Shown piece by piece: positions 22,220 through 31,300 of a DNA stretch of 64,000 nucleotides. The notes below the pieces were generated by a model that saw only the letters and a program-made list of their open reading frames with translations, made no database searches and was not told the DNA's origin. How positions within the stretch are numbered: the stretch's first letter is position 1; every line of letters begins with the position of its first letter. Source of the stretch: DATMER01 sp040349255 (GTDB lineage: Bacteria > Acidobacteriota > Thermoanaerobaculia > Multivoradales > UBA5704). Both the position numbers and the translations under genes were made by a program. The DNA is taken from positions 1-64,000 of the forward strand of contig JBEQUE010000080.1 of assembly GCA_040349255.1 (NCBI GenBank). Reading direction: 5' to 3'.

Positions 22220-23223
22220 TGAGAGCGGTCGAGATCCGCGGCTCCTTCGGGCTCGACAACCTGATCCTCTCGGAGCGTCCCGATCCCAGGCCGGGACCGG
22301 GCCAGGTTCTCCTCCGGATGCGCGCCGCCTCTCTGAACTATCGCGACCTGCTGACGGTCCTCGGCCAGTACAACCCGAAGCAGAAGCTGCCGCTGATCCC
22401 GTGCTCGGACGGCGTCGGCGAGGTGGTGGAGATCGGAGAGGGAGTCTCTCGCGTTGCGGCCGGCGACCGCGTCTGTCCGATCTTCTCGCAGCGCTGGATC
22501 GCCGGCGAGCCGACGCGCGAGAAAGCGCGCGCGACGCTCGGCGGTCCGCTGGACGGGACGCTCGCCGAGCGCATGGTGATCGATCAGGAATCGCTGGTGA
22601 AGGTTCCGGATCACCTGACCGACGAGGAGGCCGCGAGCCTGCCGTGCGCCGCCGTGACCGCGTGGAACGCGCTGATCGAAGCCGGAACGAAAGCCGGCGA
22701 CACGGTGCTGGTTCAGGGCACGGGCGGCGTCTCGCTCTTCGCGCTGCAGCTCGCAAGGAGCATGGGAGCGCGGGTGATCGCCACGTCGAGCCGGGATGAA
22801 AAGCTCGAACGCGCCCGCGGGCTGGGCGCGTCGGACGGCGTGAACTATCGCGAAACGCCGGAGTGGGGAAGCCGGGTGCGGGAGATCGCCGGGGACGGCG
22901 TCGATCTGGTGATCGAAGTGGGCGGCGCCGGCACGCTGGAGCAGTCGCTGCGAGCCGTGCGCTTCGGCGGAACGATCACGTTGATCGGAAACCTGGCCGG
23001 CCTCGACGCGCACCTGAAGCTCAGCCTGGTCTTCATGCAGAGGATCCGGCTGCTCGGGATCTTCGTCGGCCACCGGGAGAGCTTCGAGGCGATGAACCGG
23101 GCGATCGATCATCATCGGATGCGCCCGGTCATCGATCAGGTTTTCCCGCTGGAGTCCGCCCGCGCCGCGTTCGATCGCATGGCCGCGGGCGGCCATTTCG
23201 GGAAGATCTGCGTGCGGATCTGA
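22219..23223 (+). CDS. Zinc-independent MDR-family NAD(P)H:quinone oxidoreductase-like protein
   Basis: 334 aa medium-chain dehydrogenase/reductase. GroES-like N-terminal domain (RAASLNYRDLLTVLGQY, PCSDGVGEVVEIGEGV, AGDRV), then a Rossmann fold with VLVQGTGGVSLFALQLARSMGARVIATSSRDEK. The Cys/His zinc ligands of alcohol dehydrogenases are not seen, as in quinone oxidoreductases. The actual substrate is unknown. It is translationally coupled to the HIT gene and ends one base before the convergent YCII gene. Confidence 0.88.
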   Translation: MRAVEIRGSFGLDNLILSERPDPRPGPGQVLLRMRAASLNYRDLLTVLGQYNPKQKLPLIPCSDGVGEVVEIGEGVSRVAAGDRVCPIFSQRWIAGEPTREKARATLGGPLDGTLAERMVIDQESLVKVPDHLTDEEAASLPCAAVTAWNALIEAGTKAGDTVLVQGTGGVSLFALQLARSMGARVIATSSRDEKLERARGLGASDGVNYRETPEWGSRVREIAGDGVDLVIEVGGAGTLEQSLRAVRFGGTITLIGNLAGLDAHLKLSLVFMQRIRLLGIFVGHRESFEAMNRAIDHHRMRPVIDQVFPLESARAAFDRMAAGGHFGKICVRI

Positions 23224-23224
23224 T

Positions 23225-23638
23225 CTACTGCTTTTCGACCTGCGAGCGCAGGCGCTCCTCCTGCTCCCGCAGCTCGGGCGTGAGCTCGGCGCCGAAGTCC
23301 TCGGTCTCGAACACGGGACGGATCTCGACCTCGGTCTCCTGAAACGGGCTGCGCTTGAGCCATTCGACGGCCTCGTCGATCGAGGCCACCTTCCACATCC
23401 AGAAGCCGGCGACGAGCTCCTTGGTCTCCGCGAACGGGCCGTCGATCACGGTCTTCTGGCCGCCGGCGAAGCGCACGCGCTTGCCTTTCGAGCTCGGGTG
23501 GAGACCCTCGCCCGCCAGCATCACGCCGGCCTTCACCAGCTCCTCGTTGAACTTGCCCATGTCGGTCAGCAGCTCCGTGCTCGGCATCACACCCGCTTCG
23601 GAATTCTCGTCAGCCTTGACCAGCACCATGACTCTCAT
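23225..23638 (-). CDS. YCII-related (DGPF/DUF1330-like ferredoxin fold) protein
   Basis: 137 aa from ATG 23638, with AGGAGA upstream. The sequence pattern is that of the YCII family often found beside ECF sigma genes: MRVMVLVKADENSEAGVMPS, FNEELVKAGVMLAGEGLHPS, VIDGPFAETKELVAGFWMWK and EVEIRPVFETEDFG. The conserved DGPF core is intact. Biochemical role is not established for this subfamily. No sigma gene is adjacent here. Confidence 0.88.
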   Translation of the reverse strand: MRVMVLVKADENSEAGVMPSTELLTDMGKFNEELVKAGVMLAGEGLHPSSKGKRVRFAGGQKTVIDGPFAETKELVAGFWMWKVASIDEAVEWLKRSPFQETEVEIRPVFETEDFGAELTPELREQEERLRSQVEKQ

Positions 23639-23729
23639 TGTCGTCTCCTCTCGGTTTTCAGGTTGGGAGGCAGGGTTTCGATCCCCGCCTCTGCTAGTTG
23701 GTCGAACGAGAAACCCGGAAATCGACAGG

Positions 23730-26700
23730 TCATTCGATCGAAATCGGCGGCTGATCGGCAAGCAGCCCGATCTTCGCCGCAGCTACCTTCTCGCGGAACG
23801 CCGGCACGTCCTCCGCGAACAGCTTGTTGACGTCGGCCAGGGTCTTTCTCGCCGACGCCTCGGCCTGCTCCAGGAAGGCGCGGGAGGTGGCGGTCGGCGC
23901 GGCCCAGGCCGAGGTCACCGGGAACTCGGCGTTGCCGACCCGGGCGAGCAGGGTCTGGTCGTCCACGATGCCCTTCACGTCCGGGCTCACCCAGAGACGG
24001 CGCTCGAGGTCCGTGAGCTTCTTCTGCAGGTCGCGGGCGGCCTGTTTCAGGTCCTTGTTGGGGTCTTCCTTGCCTTCATCCTTCTTCTTGTCCTTCGGCT
24101 GGAGCTTCTGGAGCACCAGGTCCACGTCCTTGCGCGCGGCGCCGACCCGTTCGATCGCCTCGACCGTGGCGTTCTGCATCTTGCCGATGCGGACGACGGC
24201 GGCCTCGCGGGCCTGCCAGTCGGCGTCCGTGAGCTGGAGGGAGGGCGCGGCGGAGACCTTGACCGTGCCTTTCGCCTCGCGGTCGCCGAAGCGCACGGTG
24301 AGGCCGTAGGTGCCCGGCGGCAGGACCGGTCCGCCGCCTTCCTGGTCGCGCTGGAAGCCGCGGTTGTCGGTCGCCGGCTGGCGGAAGGCGTCGCGGCCCA
24401 GGTCCCAGACGGCGCGGTTGAGGCCGAGCTTCGCCGGGCCCTCCATGGTCCGTACCACCTTGCCCGAGGCGTCGGCGATCTCGATCTTCACCTTCGTCGG
24501 CTCCTTGGGCTTCTCCTCCTTGTCCTGATGGGGAGGATCCTCCTTGAGGAGAGTGCCCGGCTTCTTCTCGGGAGCCGGTTCGGCCGGCGCCGTCTTGCGC
24601 GCCTCGGCGCGCTCCTTCTCCTTGCGCTCCCGCTCCTTCTGGTCGTCGGGCAGGGGCAGGCCGGGCGCGTTCAGCGAGTAGGTGATCAGCACGCCCGTGG
24701 GGCGGCTCGCGCCGGTGAACTCGCCGGCGCCGCCTCTCAGGTTGCCGCTCCCGCCGCCCTCGCCGTGGATCAGTCCGGCCGAGGCCGGATAGAGATGAAG
24801 GGGCTCGCGCATCGTCTCGGCCGACAGCTCGCGCAGCGGGGCCACGTCGTCCAGGATGTACAGCGACCGGCCGTGGGTCGCGATCACGAGGTCGTTCTCC
24901 CGCGGATGGAGGGCCAGGTCCATGACCGGCACGGTCTCGGGCAGACCGTGCTTCCACTTGAGCCAGCTCTTGCCGGCGTCGCCGGAGACGTACAGCCCGG
25001 CGTCGGTGCCGAGGAAGAGGAGATCCTTGTCCACCGTGTCCTGCTCGATCGCCAGCGCGTAGCCGCGGACCTCCTTCGTGGCAAGGCTCTTCCAGGTCTT
25101 GCCCCAGTCGTCGGTCCGGAAGACGTACAGGTCCGTGTCGTCGCGCCGATGGTTGTCGAGCACGACGAAGGCCGAGGCCGCGTCGAACCGCGAAGCGCGG
25201 ATGTGGGGCGCCCAGGTGTTGGCCGGCACGCCCTTGAGGTTCTTCTCGACGCTCTCCCAGGTCTTGCCGCCGTCCCGGGTGACATGGACCCGGCCGTCGT
25301 CGGTCCCCACCCAGATCACGCCGCGCTGCACCGGGCTCGGGGCGATGGCGAGGCTGGTGGTGAAGTTCTCGGCGCCGGTCACGTCCGGCGTGATGCCGCC
25401 GCTCTCGCCCTGCTTCTGCCACTCGGGGTTGTCGCTGGTCAGGTCCGGGCTGATGACGGTCCACGTGTCGCCACGGTCGGTCGACTTATGGAGGAACTGG
25501 CTGCCGTAGTAGAGCGTCCCGGGCTCGAAGGGATCGACGGCCAGACCGGTGTTCCAGTTGAAGCGGAGGCGCTTCTGCGGGTCCTCGGGGTCGATCTCGG
25601 GCGGCCGGATGCCGCGCATCTCGCCCTTGCGGAGATCCCAGCGGACCAGGAAGCCTCCCTGGGACTCGGAGTAGCCGCGCGACGAGTCCTCCGGGTCGGC
25701 CACGACGTCGAAGCCGTCGCCTCCGCCGATGCGCTGCCACTGGTGGTTGGCGATGTCGCCGCCGTCCTCCCAGACCGAGCTCGGGCCGCGCCAGGAGCCG
25801 TTGTCCTGAAGGCCGCCGTAGACGTGGTAGGGCGTGTCCATGTCGACCGTGACGTGGTAGTACTGGCCGATCGGCAGGTTGGCCACGAACTGGAAGGTCT
25901 CGCCGCGGTCGCGGCTGACCCCGAGGCCGCCGTCCTCGCCGACCACCATGGAACGCGGGTCGGCCGGGTTGATCCACAGCGAGTGATAGTCGCCGTGGAT
26001 GGCGCGCGTCCCGGGCAGGCCGTTGAAGGTCTTGCCGCTGTCGTTCGACACCGTCAGGCGGGCGGCGAGGTTGTAGACCCGGTTCGGCCAGGCGGGATCG
26101 ACCCGGATGTCCGCGTAGTAGAACGGCCGGTTGGCGGTGCGCTGGTCTTCGTTGACGGTCTTCCAGGAGCGTCCGCCGTCGTCCGAGCGCAGCAGCGCGC
26201 TCTTCTCGGCCTCGACGAGCGCGTAGACGACCTCGGGGTTCGAGCGCGAGATGGCGAGCCCGATGCGGCCGAGGTCTCCCTTGGGCAGGCCGTCGTCCTC
26301 GGTGAGCCGCTTCCAGGTGTCGCCGCCGTCATAGGTCACGAAGAGGCCGGAGCCCGGGCCTCCGGAGCGGAACGACCACGGCCAGCGCCGGTGATCCCAC
26401 ATGGCGGCGAAGAGCTTGTTCGGGTTCGCGGGGTCCATGACGAGGTCGGCGGCGCCGGTGCGCTCGTCCACGTAGAGCACCCGCTTCCAGGTCCTGCCGC
26501 CGTCGGTGGTCCTGTAGATGCCGCGCTCGGGGTTCTCGCCCCAGAGCTTGCCCATGGTGGCGGCATAGGCGACGTCGGGGTTGGTCGGGTGGAGGACGAC
26601 CTTGTGGATGCGCGCGGTCTTCTCCAGGCCGAGGTGCTGCCAGGTCCGGCCGCCGTCGAGCGACCTGTAGATGCCGTTCCCTTCGAGCATGCTGTTGCGC

Positions 26701-27026
26701 GGGTTGCCTTCGCCCGAGCCGACCCAGACGATGTCCGGGTTCGGCTGGAAGACCGAGACCGAGCCGATCGAGGCCACGGGCTGGTCGTCGAAGACCGGGT
26801 TCCAGGTGAGGCCGCCGTTGACGGACTTCCAGACGCCGCCGGCGGCGGTGCCGACGTAGAGGAGGTCGGGGTCGGATTCGACGCCGGTCACCTCGGCCAC
26901 CCGGCCGCTCATGGCGGCGGGACCGATGGAGCGGACCGACAGTCCGGCGAGGAGATCGGGATCGACCTGGGCGGTGAGCGGGAACGCGGCAAGCAGTGCG
27001 ACGAGCGCGAGAGCGGGTCTGCGCAT
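23730..27026 (-). CDS. Secreted VPS10/sortilin-type Asp-box beta-propeller protein
   Basis: 1098 aa from ATG 27026, with GGAGG upstream. A signal peptide (ALALVALLAAFPLTAQ) is followed by about ten BNR/Asp-box repeats of S-x-D-x-G-x-T-W form (SLDGGRTW, TTDGGRTW, TYDGGDTW, SDDGGRSW, TRDGGKTW and others) spread over residues 50-700. Then come a Lys/Glu-rich stretch (about 790-840) and a C-terminal beta/coiled-coil domain. Annotated relatives are often called glycosyl hydrolases, but no catalytic sialidase residues are evident, so a binding or scaffold role outside the cytoplasm is safer. Confidence 0.88.
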   Translation of the reverse strand: MRRPALALVALLAAFPLTAQVDPDLLAGLSVRSIGPAAMSGRVAEVTGVESDPDLLYVGTAAGGVWKSVNGGLTWNPVFDDQPVASIGSVSVFQPNPDIVWVGSGEGNPRNSMLEGNGIYRSLDGGRTWQHLGLEKTARIHKVVLHPTNPDVAYAATMGKLWGENPERGIYRTTDGGRTWKRVLYVDERTGAADLVMDPANPNKLFAAMWDHRRWPWSFRSGGPGSGLFVTYDGGDTWKRLTEDDGLPKGDLGRIGLAISRSNPEVVYALVEAEKSALLRSDDGGRSWKTVNEDQRTANRPFYYADIRVDPAWPNRVYNLAARLTVSNDSGKTFNGLPGTRAIHGDYHSLWINPADPRSMVVGEDGGLGVSRDRGETFQFVANLPIGQYYHVTVDMDTPYHVYGGLQDNGSWRGPSSVWEDGGDIANHQWQRIGGGDGFDVVADPEDSSRGYSESQGGFLVRWDLRKGEMRGIRPPEIDPEDPQKRLRFNWNTGLAVDPFEPGTLYYGSQFLHKSTDRGDTWTVISPDLTSDNPEWQKQGESGGITPDVTGAENFTTSLAIAPSPVQRGVIWVGTDDGRVHVTRDGGKTWESVEKNLKGVPANTWAPHIRASRFDAASAFVVLDNHRRDDTDLYVFRTDDWGKTWKSLATKEVRGYALAIEQDTVDKDLLFLGTDAGLYVSGDAGKSWLKWKHGLPETVPVMDLALHPRENDLVIATHGRSLYILDDVAPLRELSAETMREPLHLYPASAGLIHGEGGGSGNLRGGAGEFTGASRPTGVLITYSLNAPGLPLPDDQKERERKEKERAEARKTAPAEPAPEKKPGTLLKEDPPHQDKEEKPKEPTKVKIEIADASGKVVRTMEGPAKLGLNRAVWDLGRDAFRQPATDNRGFQRDQEGGGPVLPPGTYGLTVRFGDREAKGTVKVSAAPSLQLTDADWQAREAAVVRIGKMQNATVEAIERVGAARKDVDLVLQKLQPKDKKKDEGKEDPNKDLKQAARDLQKKLTDLERRLWVSPDVKGIVDDQTLLARVGNAEFPVTSAWAAPTATSRAFLEQAEASARKTLADVNKLFAEDVPAFREKVAAAKIGLLADQPPISIE

Positions 27027-27132
27027 CCTGGCCTCCGGGAGGGGAAGGGAGAGATCGAGGGTCCAGCGAAGCTGGCGCGACATCAGGGGTAACTGATAGC
27101 GCAGCTTCGCCGGACCGGTCAACCTGCAGAGA

Positions 27133-27603
27133 CTACTTGGCGTCCTGCTTGAGGAGCTCCTCGGAGCGGCGGAGCATCTCGTCCTCCGGGATGTCCTCCA
27201 CGTGGGTGGAGATGGTCCAGACGTGGCCGAACGGGTCTTCGAGGGTGCCCGAGCGGTCGCCGTAGAACTGGTTCTGGACGGCCCGCAGCTCCTTGCCGCC
27301 GGCCGCGATCGCGCGCGGGAAGACCTCATCCACGTTCTCGACGTAGATCATGAGCGAGACTCCGGCGCCGCCGAGGGTCTGCGGGCTGCGGAAGCCCATC
27401 TGCGGGTGCTCGTCGGCGAGCATGACCGGCGAGTCGCCGATCTTGATCTCGGCGTGGCCTATCGAGCCGTCGGGGCCGTCCATCCGCAGCAGCTCGGTGG
27501 CTCCGAAGGCCTGCTTGTAGAAGTCGAGGGCGCGGGCCGCGCCTTTCACGACCAGGTAGGGCGTGACGGAGTGGTAGCCATCGGGGATCGGCTTGCTGGA
27601 CAT
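27133..27603 (-). CDS. VOC-family (glyoxalase/PhnB-like) protein
   Basis: 156 aa from ATG 27603, with AAGGAGG upstream. A single vicinal-oxygen-chelate unit of the PhnB type: YHSVTPYLVVKGAARALDFY, QAFGATELLRMDGPDGSIGH, LMIYVENVDEVFPRAIAAG, GDRSGTLEDPFGHVWTISTH. The function of these proteins is unassigned; resistance or isomerase roles are known for relatives. It has its own candidate operator/promoter (27657-27678). Confidence 0.88.
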   Translation of the reverse strand: MSSKPIPDGYHSVTPYLVVKGAARALDFYKQAFGATELLRMDGPDGSIGHAEIKIGDSPVMLADEHPQMGFRSPQTLGGAGVSLMIYVENVDEVFPRAIAAGGKELRAVQNQFYGDRSGTLEDPFGHVWTISTHVEDIPEDEMLRRSEELLKQDAK

Positions 27604-27656
27604 GCTTGACCTCCTTTTCGTTCGCAGGAGCCCGTGGGGCCCGGGCGGGCATCGGG

Positions 27657-27678
27657 CCCGAAGTATATATCCTTCGGG
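27657..27678 (-). promoter_or_regulatory. Dyad CCCGAAG-N8-CTTCGGG over a TATATA -10 region
   Basis: A perfect 7-bp inverted repeat flanks TATATATC, which on the minus strand supplies TATACT/TATATA as a -10 for the VOC gene starting at 27603. A repressor bound to the dyad would cover the -10. No clear -35 hexamer is visible. Confidence 0.4.
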
Positions 27679-27916
27679 ACGGAACGCAGGGGGCCTCCGC
27701 CGTCCGCATCCGGGATGGCGGCCCCGTGAAAGTCACGCATGCTCATGCGCTGGCGGAGCCGGCCGCGGAGGTCTAAGCTTTCTTCAGGTCGGGCGGGGGA
27801 GGCTCCTCGGGGGTGCCTGAGGGCGATCGGAGGGAGGGAAGGAGAAGGCAGACTTCTGTTTCGTCAGTTTTGCGGCTGGGTTGGGTCGCAGGTCACTCGA
27901 AAATCAGAAGTCTGGG

Positions 27917-27945
27917 CACGGGGAGCCGCCATGCGGCTCCCCGTG
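27917..27945. other. Perfect 13-bp inverted repeat with 3-nt loop
   Basis: Arms 27917-27929 and 27933-27945 (CACGGGGAGCCGC with its exact complement), loop CAT. It is followed on the plus side by TTGCGTTTG, too poor in T for a confident intrinsic terminator. No gene on either strand ends just before it, so it may be a transcription boundary, an RNA element or a mobile palindromic repeat. Confidence 0.6.
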
Positions 27946-27993
27946 TTGCGTTTGGGCCAGACGCTGACCTGGTCCGGCGAGCGGGGCTGTGCC

Positions 27994-28237
27994 GCCACGC
28001 CTCGTGGCGCGGCGCCACAGCCGGGGAGCGGGTCATCCCCGGCCGTGGCGAGGCGCCACGCCTCGTGGCACGGCGCCACAATCGGGGAGCGGGTCATCCC
28101 CGGCCGTGGCGAGGCGCCACACCTCGTGGCGCGGCGCCACAGTCGGGGAGCGGGTCATCCCCTGCTGTGGCGCGGCCGCCCCGCGCGTGGCGCGGCGCCA
28201 CGGTCGGGGAGCGGGTCATCCCCGGGGCTGGCGTGGC
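27994..28237. repeat. 61-bp tandem repeat array, four units
   Basis: Units begin at 27994, 28055, 28116 and 28177. The first three are nearly identical; the last differs in its first dozen bases and near its end. Each unit contains GTGGCGC-G-GCGCCAC (a perfect dyad) and GGGGA-N8-TCCCC, so each could form two small hairpins. The array lies just upstream of the giant TIG-protein gene. Confidence 0.8.
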
Positions 28238-28336
28238 GGCCCCAGCGCATGAATCCGCCAGCCTGACGTCATCCGGCCGGGCCGTCCCTCTCGTAGAGCC
28301 CCGCATGCATCCGGCTCTCGAAAGGACGGCCCCGCC

Positions 28337-31300
28337 ATGAGTCTCAGCGTCACCCTCCGTTACCCCAACGGCGGCGAGATGATCGCCGCCGGCTCGGACC
28401 TGCGCATCCAGTGGGACGTGTCCGGAGCCACCTCGCAGCGGCTCCAGTATTCGGTGGACAACGGCGCCAACTACTCGCCGATCGTCACCGGCCTCCCGGG
28501 AACGCAGACCGAATACGTCTGGAGGGTGCCGGCCGCGCTCGTGCCCGCGGGTCAGACCAGTGTGCTCGCCGCCATCCGGGTGATCGCTCGCGACGACGTC
28601 GCCGGCACCACCGCCCAGGACACCAGCAACTTCTTCTTCACCATCTTCCTGGTCATCCCGTCGATCGTCTCGGTCAGCCCCGCGGCCGGACCGCTCGGCG
28701 GCGGCACCCAGGTGACGATCAACGGTCAGAACTTCGCCAGCGGCGCCCGGGCGCGCTTCGGCGGCGTGGACGCCACCCAGACCACGTTCCTCAGCCCGAC
28801 CCAACTCCTCGCCACCACCCCGGCCACGACCGCGGCGGGGCGGGTCAACGTGCGGGTGGTCAACCCCGACGGCCAGTTCGGCGTCCTGAACGACGGCTTC
28901 GAGTATCAGGTCGTGCCGGCCCCGGCGCTGTTCTCGCTCTCGCCGGTCTTCGGCCCGCTGGCCGGCGGCACGGACGTGACGATCAACGGCCAGAATTTCG
29001 TGGCCGGCGCCCGGGCGCGGTTCGGCGGCGTGGACGCGACCCAGACCACATTCCTCGGCTCGACCCAGCTCCGCGCCACTACGCCGGCCACGGCCACGGC
29101 GGGGTTCGTCAACGTCAAGGTGACGAACCCGGACGGCCAGGCCGGGTCGCTTTCCGGCGCTTTCGAGTACCGGCTGCCGCCGGCGCCTGTCCCGACCTCG
29201 CTCTCGCCCGTGGCCGGACCGCTCGGCGGCGGCACCCAGGTGACGATCAACGGCCAGAATTTCGTCAACGGCGCGGTGGCGCGCTTCGGCGGCATAGACG
29301 CGCCGACGATCTTCCTGAGCTCGTCGCAGCTCCGCGCCACCACGCCGGCCATGGCCGCGGCGGGGTCGGTCAACGTCCGGGTGACCAACCCGGACGGCCA
29401 GTTCGGGTCTCTGTCCAACGCCTTCGAGTACCGCGTTCCGCCGGTCCCGTCGATCACCGCGTTGTCGCCCACCTTCGGCCCGGTGGGCGGCGGCACCGAG
29501 GTGACGATCAACGGTCAGAATTTCGTGACCGGGGCCCGGGCGCGTTTCGGCGGCCTGGACGCCCAGACGACGTTTCTCGGCCCGACGCAGGTCCGCGCCG
29601 TCACGCCAGTCGCCATGGCCGCCGGTCGGGTCACGGTGCGCGTGGTCAACCCGGACGGCCAAGCCGCCGTGCTGACCGACGGCTTCGAGTACCGGCTCGG
29701 CCCGGCGCCGCGGATCGACAGTGTCATCCCCGGCCGCGGTCCGGCCCCGACCTCGATCCCGGTGACGGTCTTCGGCGCCAACTTCGCGGTCGGCTGCACG
29801 GTGCGCTTCGGCGGCGTGGACTCGCCGCGGGTCACGGTCCAGAACGCGGGACAACTGACCGCCGACACGCCGGCCCCGGCGGCGCCCGGGGTCGTGAACG
29901 TCCGCGTCACGAATCCGGACGGCCAGTCGTTCGTCGCCACGAACGCGTTCCGCTACGACGAGGCTCCGACCGTGGTGCAGGTGTCGCCGCCCGAGGGCCC
30001 GGTGACCCAGAGCCCGCGCCAGACCGTGACGATCACCGGCACCGGCTTCCAGGCCGGCGCCCGGGTCCGCTTCGGCAACGGCGACTCCCCGCAGGCCGAC
30101 GTTCAGAACGCGACCACGATCCAGGCCCTGGTGCCCGACGGCCTCACGGCGGGATTCGTGGCGGTCGTGGTGACCAACCCCGACGGCCAGAAGGGTCGAC
30201 TGGACAACGGCTTCCGCTACCTGGGACCGCGCCAGGCGCTGCGCGCCCGCATCTCGCGCGTCACGCCGTCCACGGTGCTGGAGGGGATCGGCAACGAGCT
30301 CACGATCCGCGGGCGCAACCTGGTGGCCGCGTTCGGCGAGGGGCTGATCTGCTTCCACGCTCCGGCCACGGATCTGGCCGTGATCGAGACCACGCCCGTG
30401 ACCATGTCCACCGATCCCGCGACCCAGGAGGATACGGTCAAGCTCGTCGTCACCGTGCGGGTGGTCAAGCCGGGCGGGCTCGGCCTGCTCGAGCGGCTGC
30501 CGATCCAGGTCATCGCCAGCCGGCGGAGCAACGCGAAGAAGGACCTGCTGGTCGAGACCAGCCGCCAGATGTTCACCGTGGTGCCGCGCACGCTGCCGGT
30601 CGCCTTCGGCTTCACCGCCCGGATGAACCGCGGCGCCGCGAACACCGTCATCGTGGCGGGGCGCAATCTCCAGGGCACCCGGATCGAGGTCGAGCACGGC
30701 CAGGGCGCGCTCATCCGCCTCGACGACCAGAAGGTGATGGACGACCGGCTCGTGGTCGGAGTCCTGAGCATCGCCGCCGAGGCCGCGGCGGCCCCGGTCT
30801 TCCTGCGCCTGCTGGACGCGCAGTCGGCGCTCGTCGGCCGGTTCCAGATGGCGATCGAGGATCCGCCGCCGCTCCCGCCTCTCGACGATCCCGAGGCCGC
30901 GCCGGGCGATCCGGGCGTCCGCCTGGAGCCCGTGGGCGGCCAGGTGGTCGTGGGCTCGCCGAAGGAGAGGATGACGGCGTACGACCTGAGCACCCGCACC
31001 TACCTGGCGCGGGGGACCCCGGACTTCGCGAGCGCCAATCTGGTGGTGGGGGTCACGATCCCGATCGTGGACGTCGGCATCGAGATCCCGCTCTTCGACG
31101 AGGTGCGGCTGCTGCCGTTCTTCGACCGCGCCAACGGCCTGCTCGCGGACGTGCCCACGCAGGCCCGGGTCGGGCGGATCTTCACGGTGCGCTCGGTCGC
31201 GCTGCTCCTGGTGATCCGCGTGTCGCTGCGGATCCAGGTCCAGGTGGCGCTCTTCGTGGGCGTGCAGGTCGATCCGTTCCAGGACTTCCAGTTCGGCGAG

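Larger units (their letters stand above)
27604..28336. other. 733-bp non-coding region with operator-like dyad, perfect hairpin and 61-bp repeats
   Basis: Contains, left to right, a TATA-rich dyad upstream of the VOC gene, ordinary sequence to about 27900, a 13-bp perfect hairpin (27917-27945) and a 61-bp tandem repeat array (27994-28237). Open frames of 60-175 codons span the repeats in several registers, as expected for a GC-rich array, and none resembles a protein. Confidence 0.6.

Noticed and set aside
23730..27026. Asp-box protein considered as a sialidase or glycosyl hydrolase
   Set aside because: Asp boxes are structural. The arginine triad and Tyr/Glu nucleophile context of sialidases were not identifiable, so only a beta-propeller call is made.
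23355..27092. Plus-strand open frame of 1245 codons opposite the Asp-box protein gene
   Set aside because: The minus-strand frame has a signal peptide, a ribosome site and about ten Asp boxes. The plus frame is a low-complexity shadow that even spans two minus-strand genes.
27994..28237. 61-bp array considered as a CRISPR array or as coding repeats
   Set aside because: The whole unit repeats, so there are no variable spacers. Open frames across it show no consistent start, ribosome site or protein pattern.
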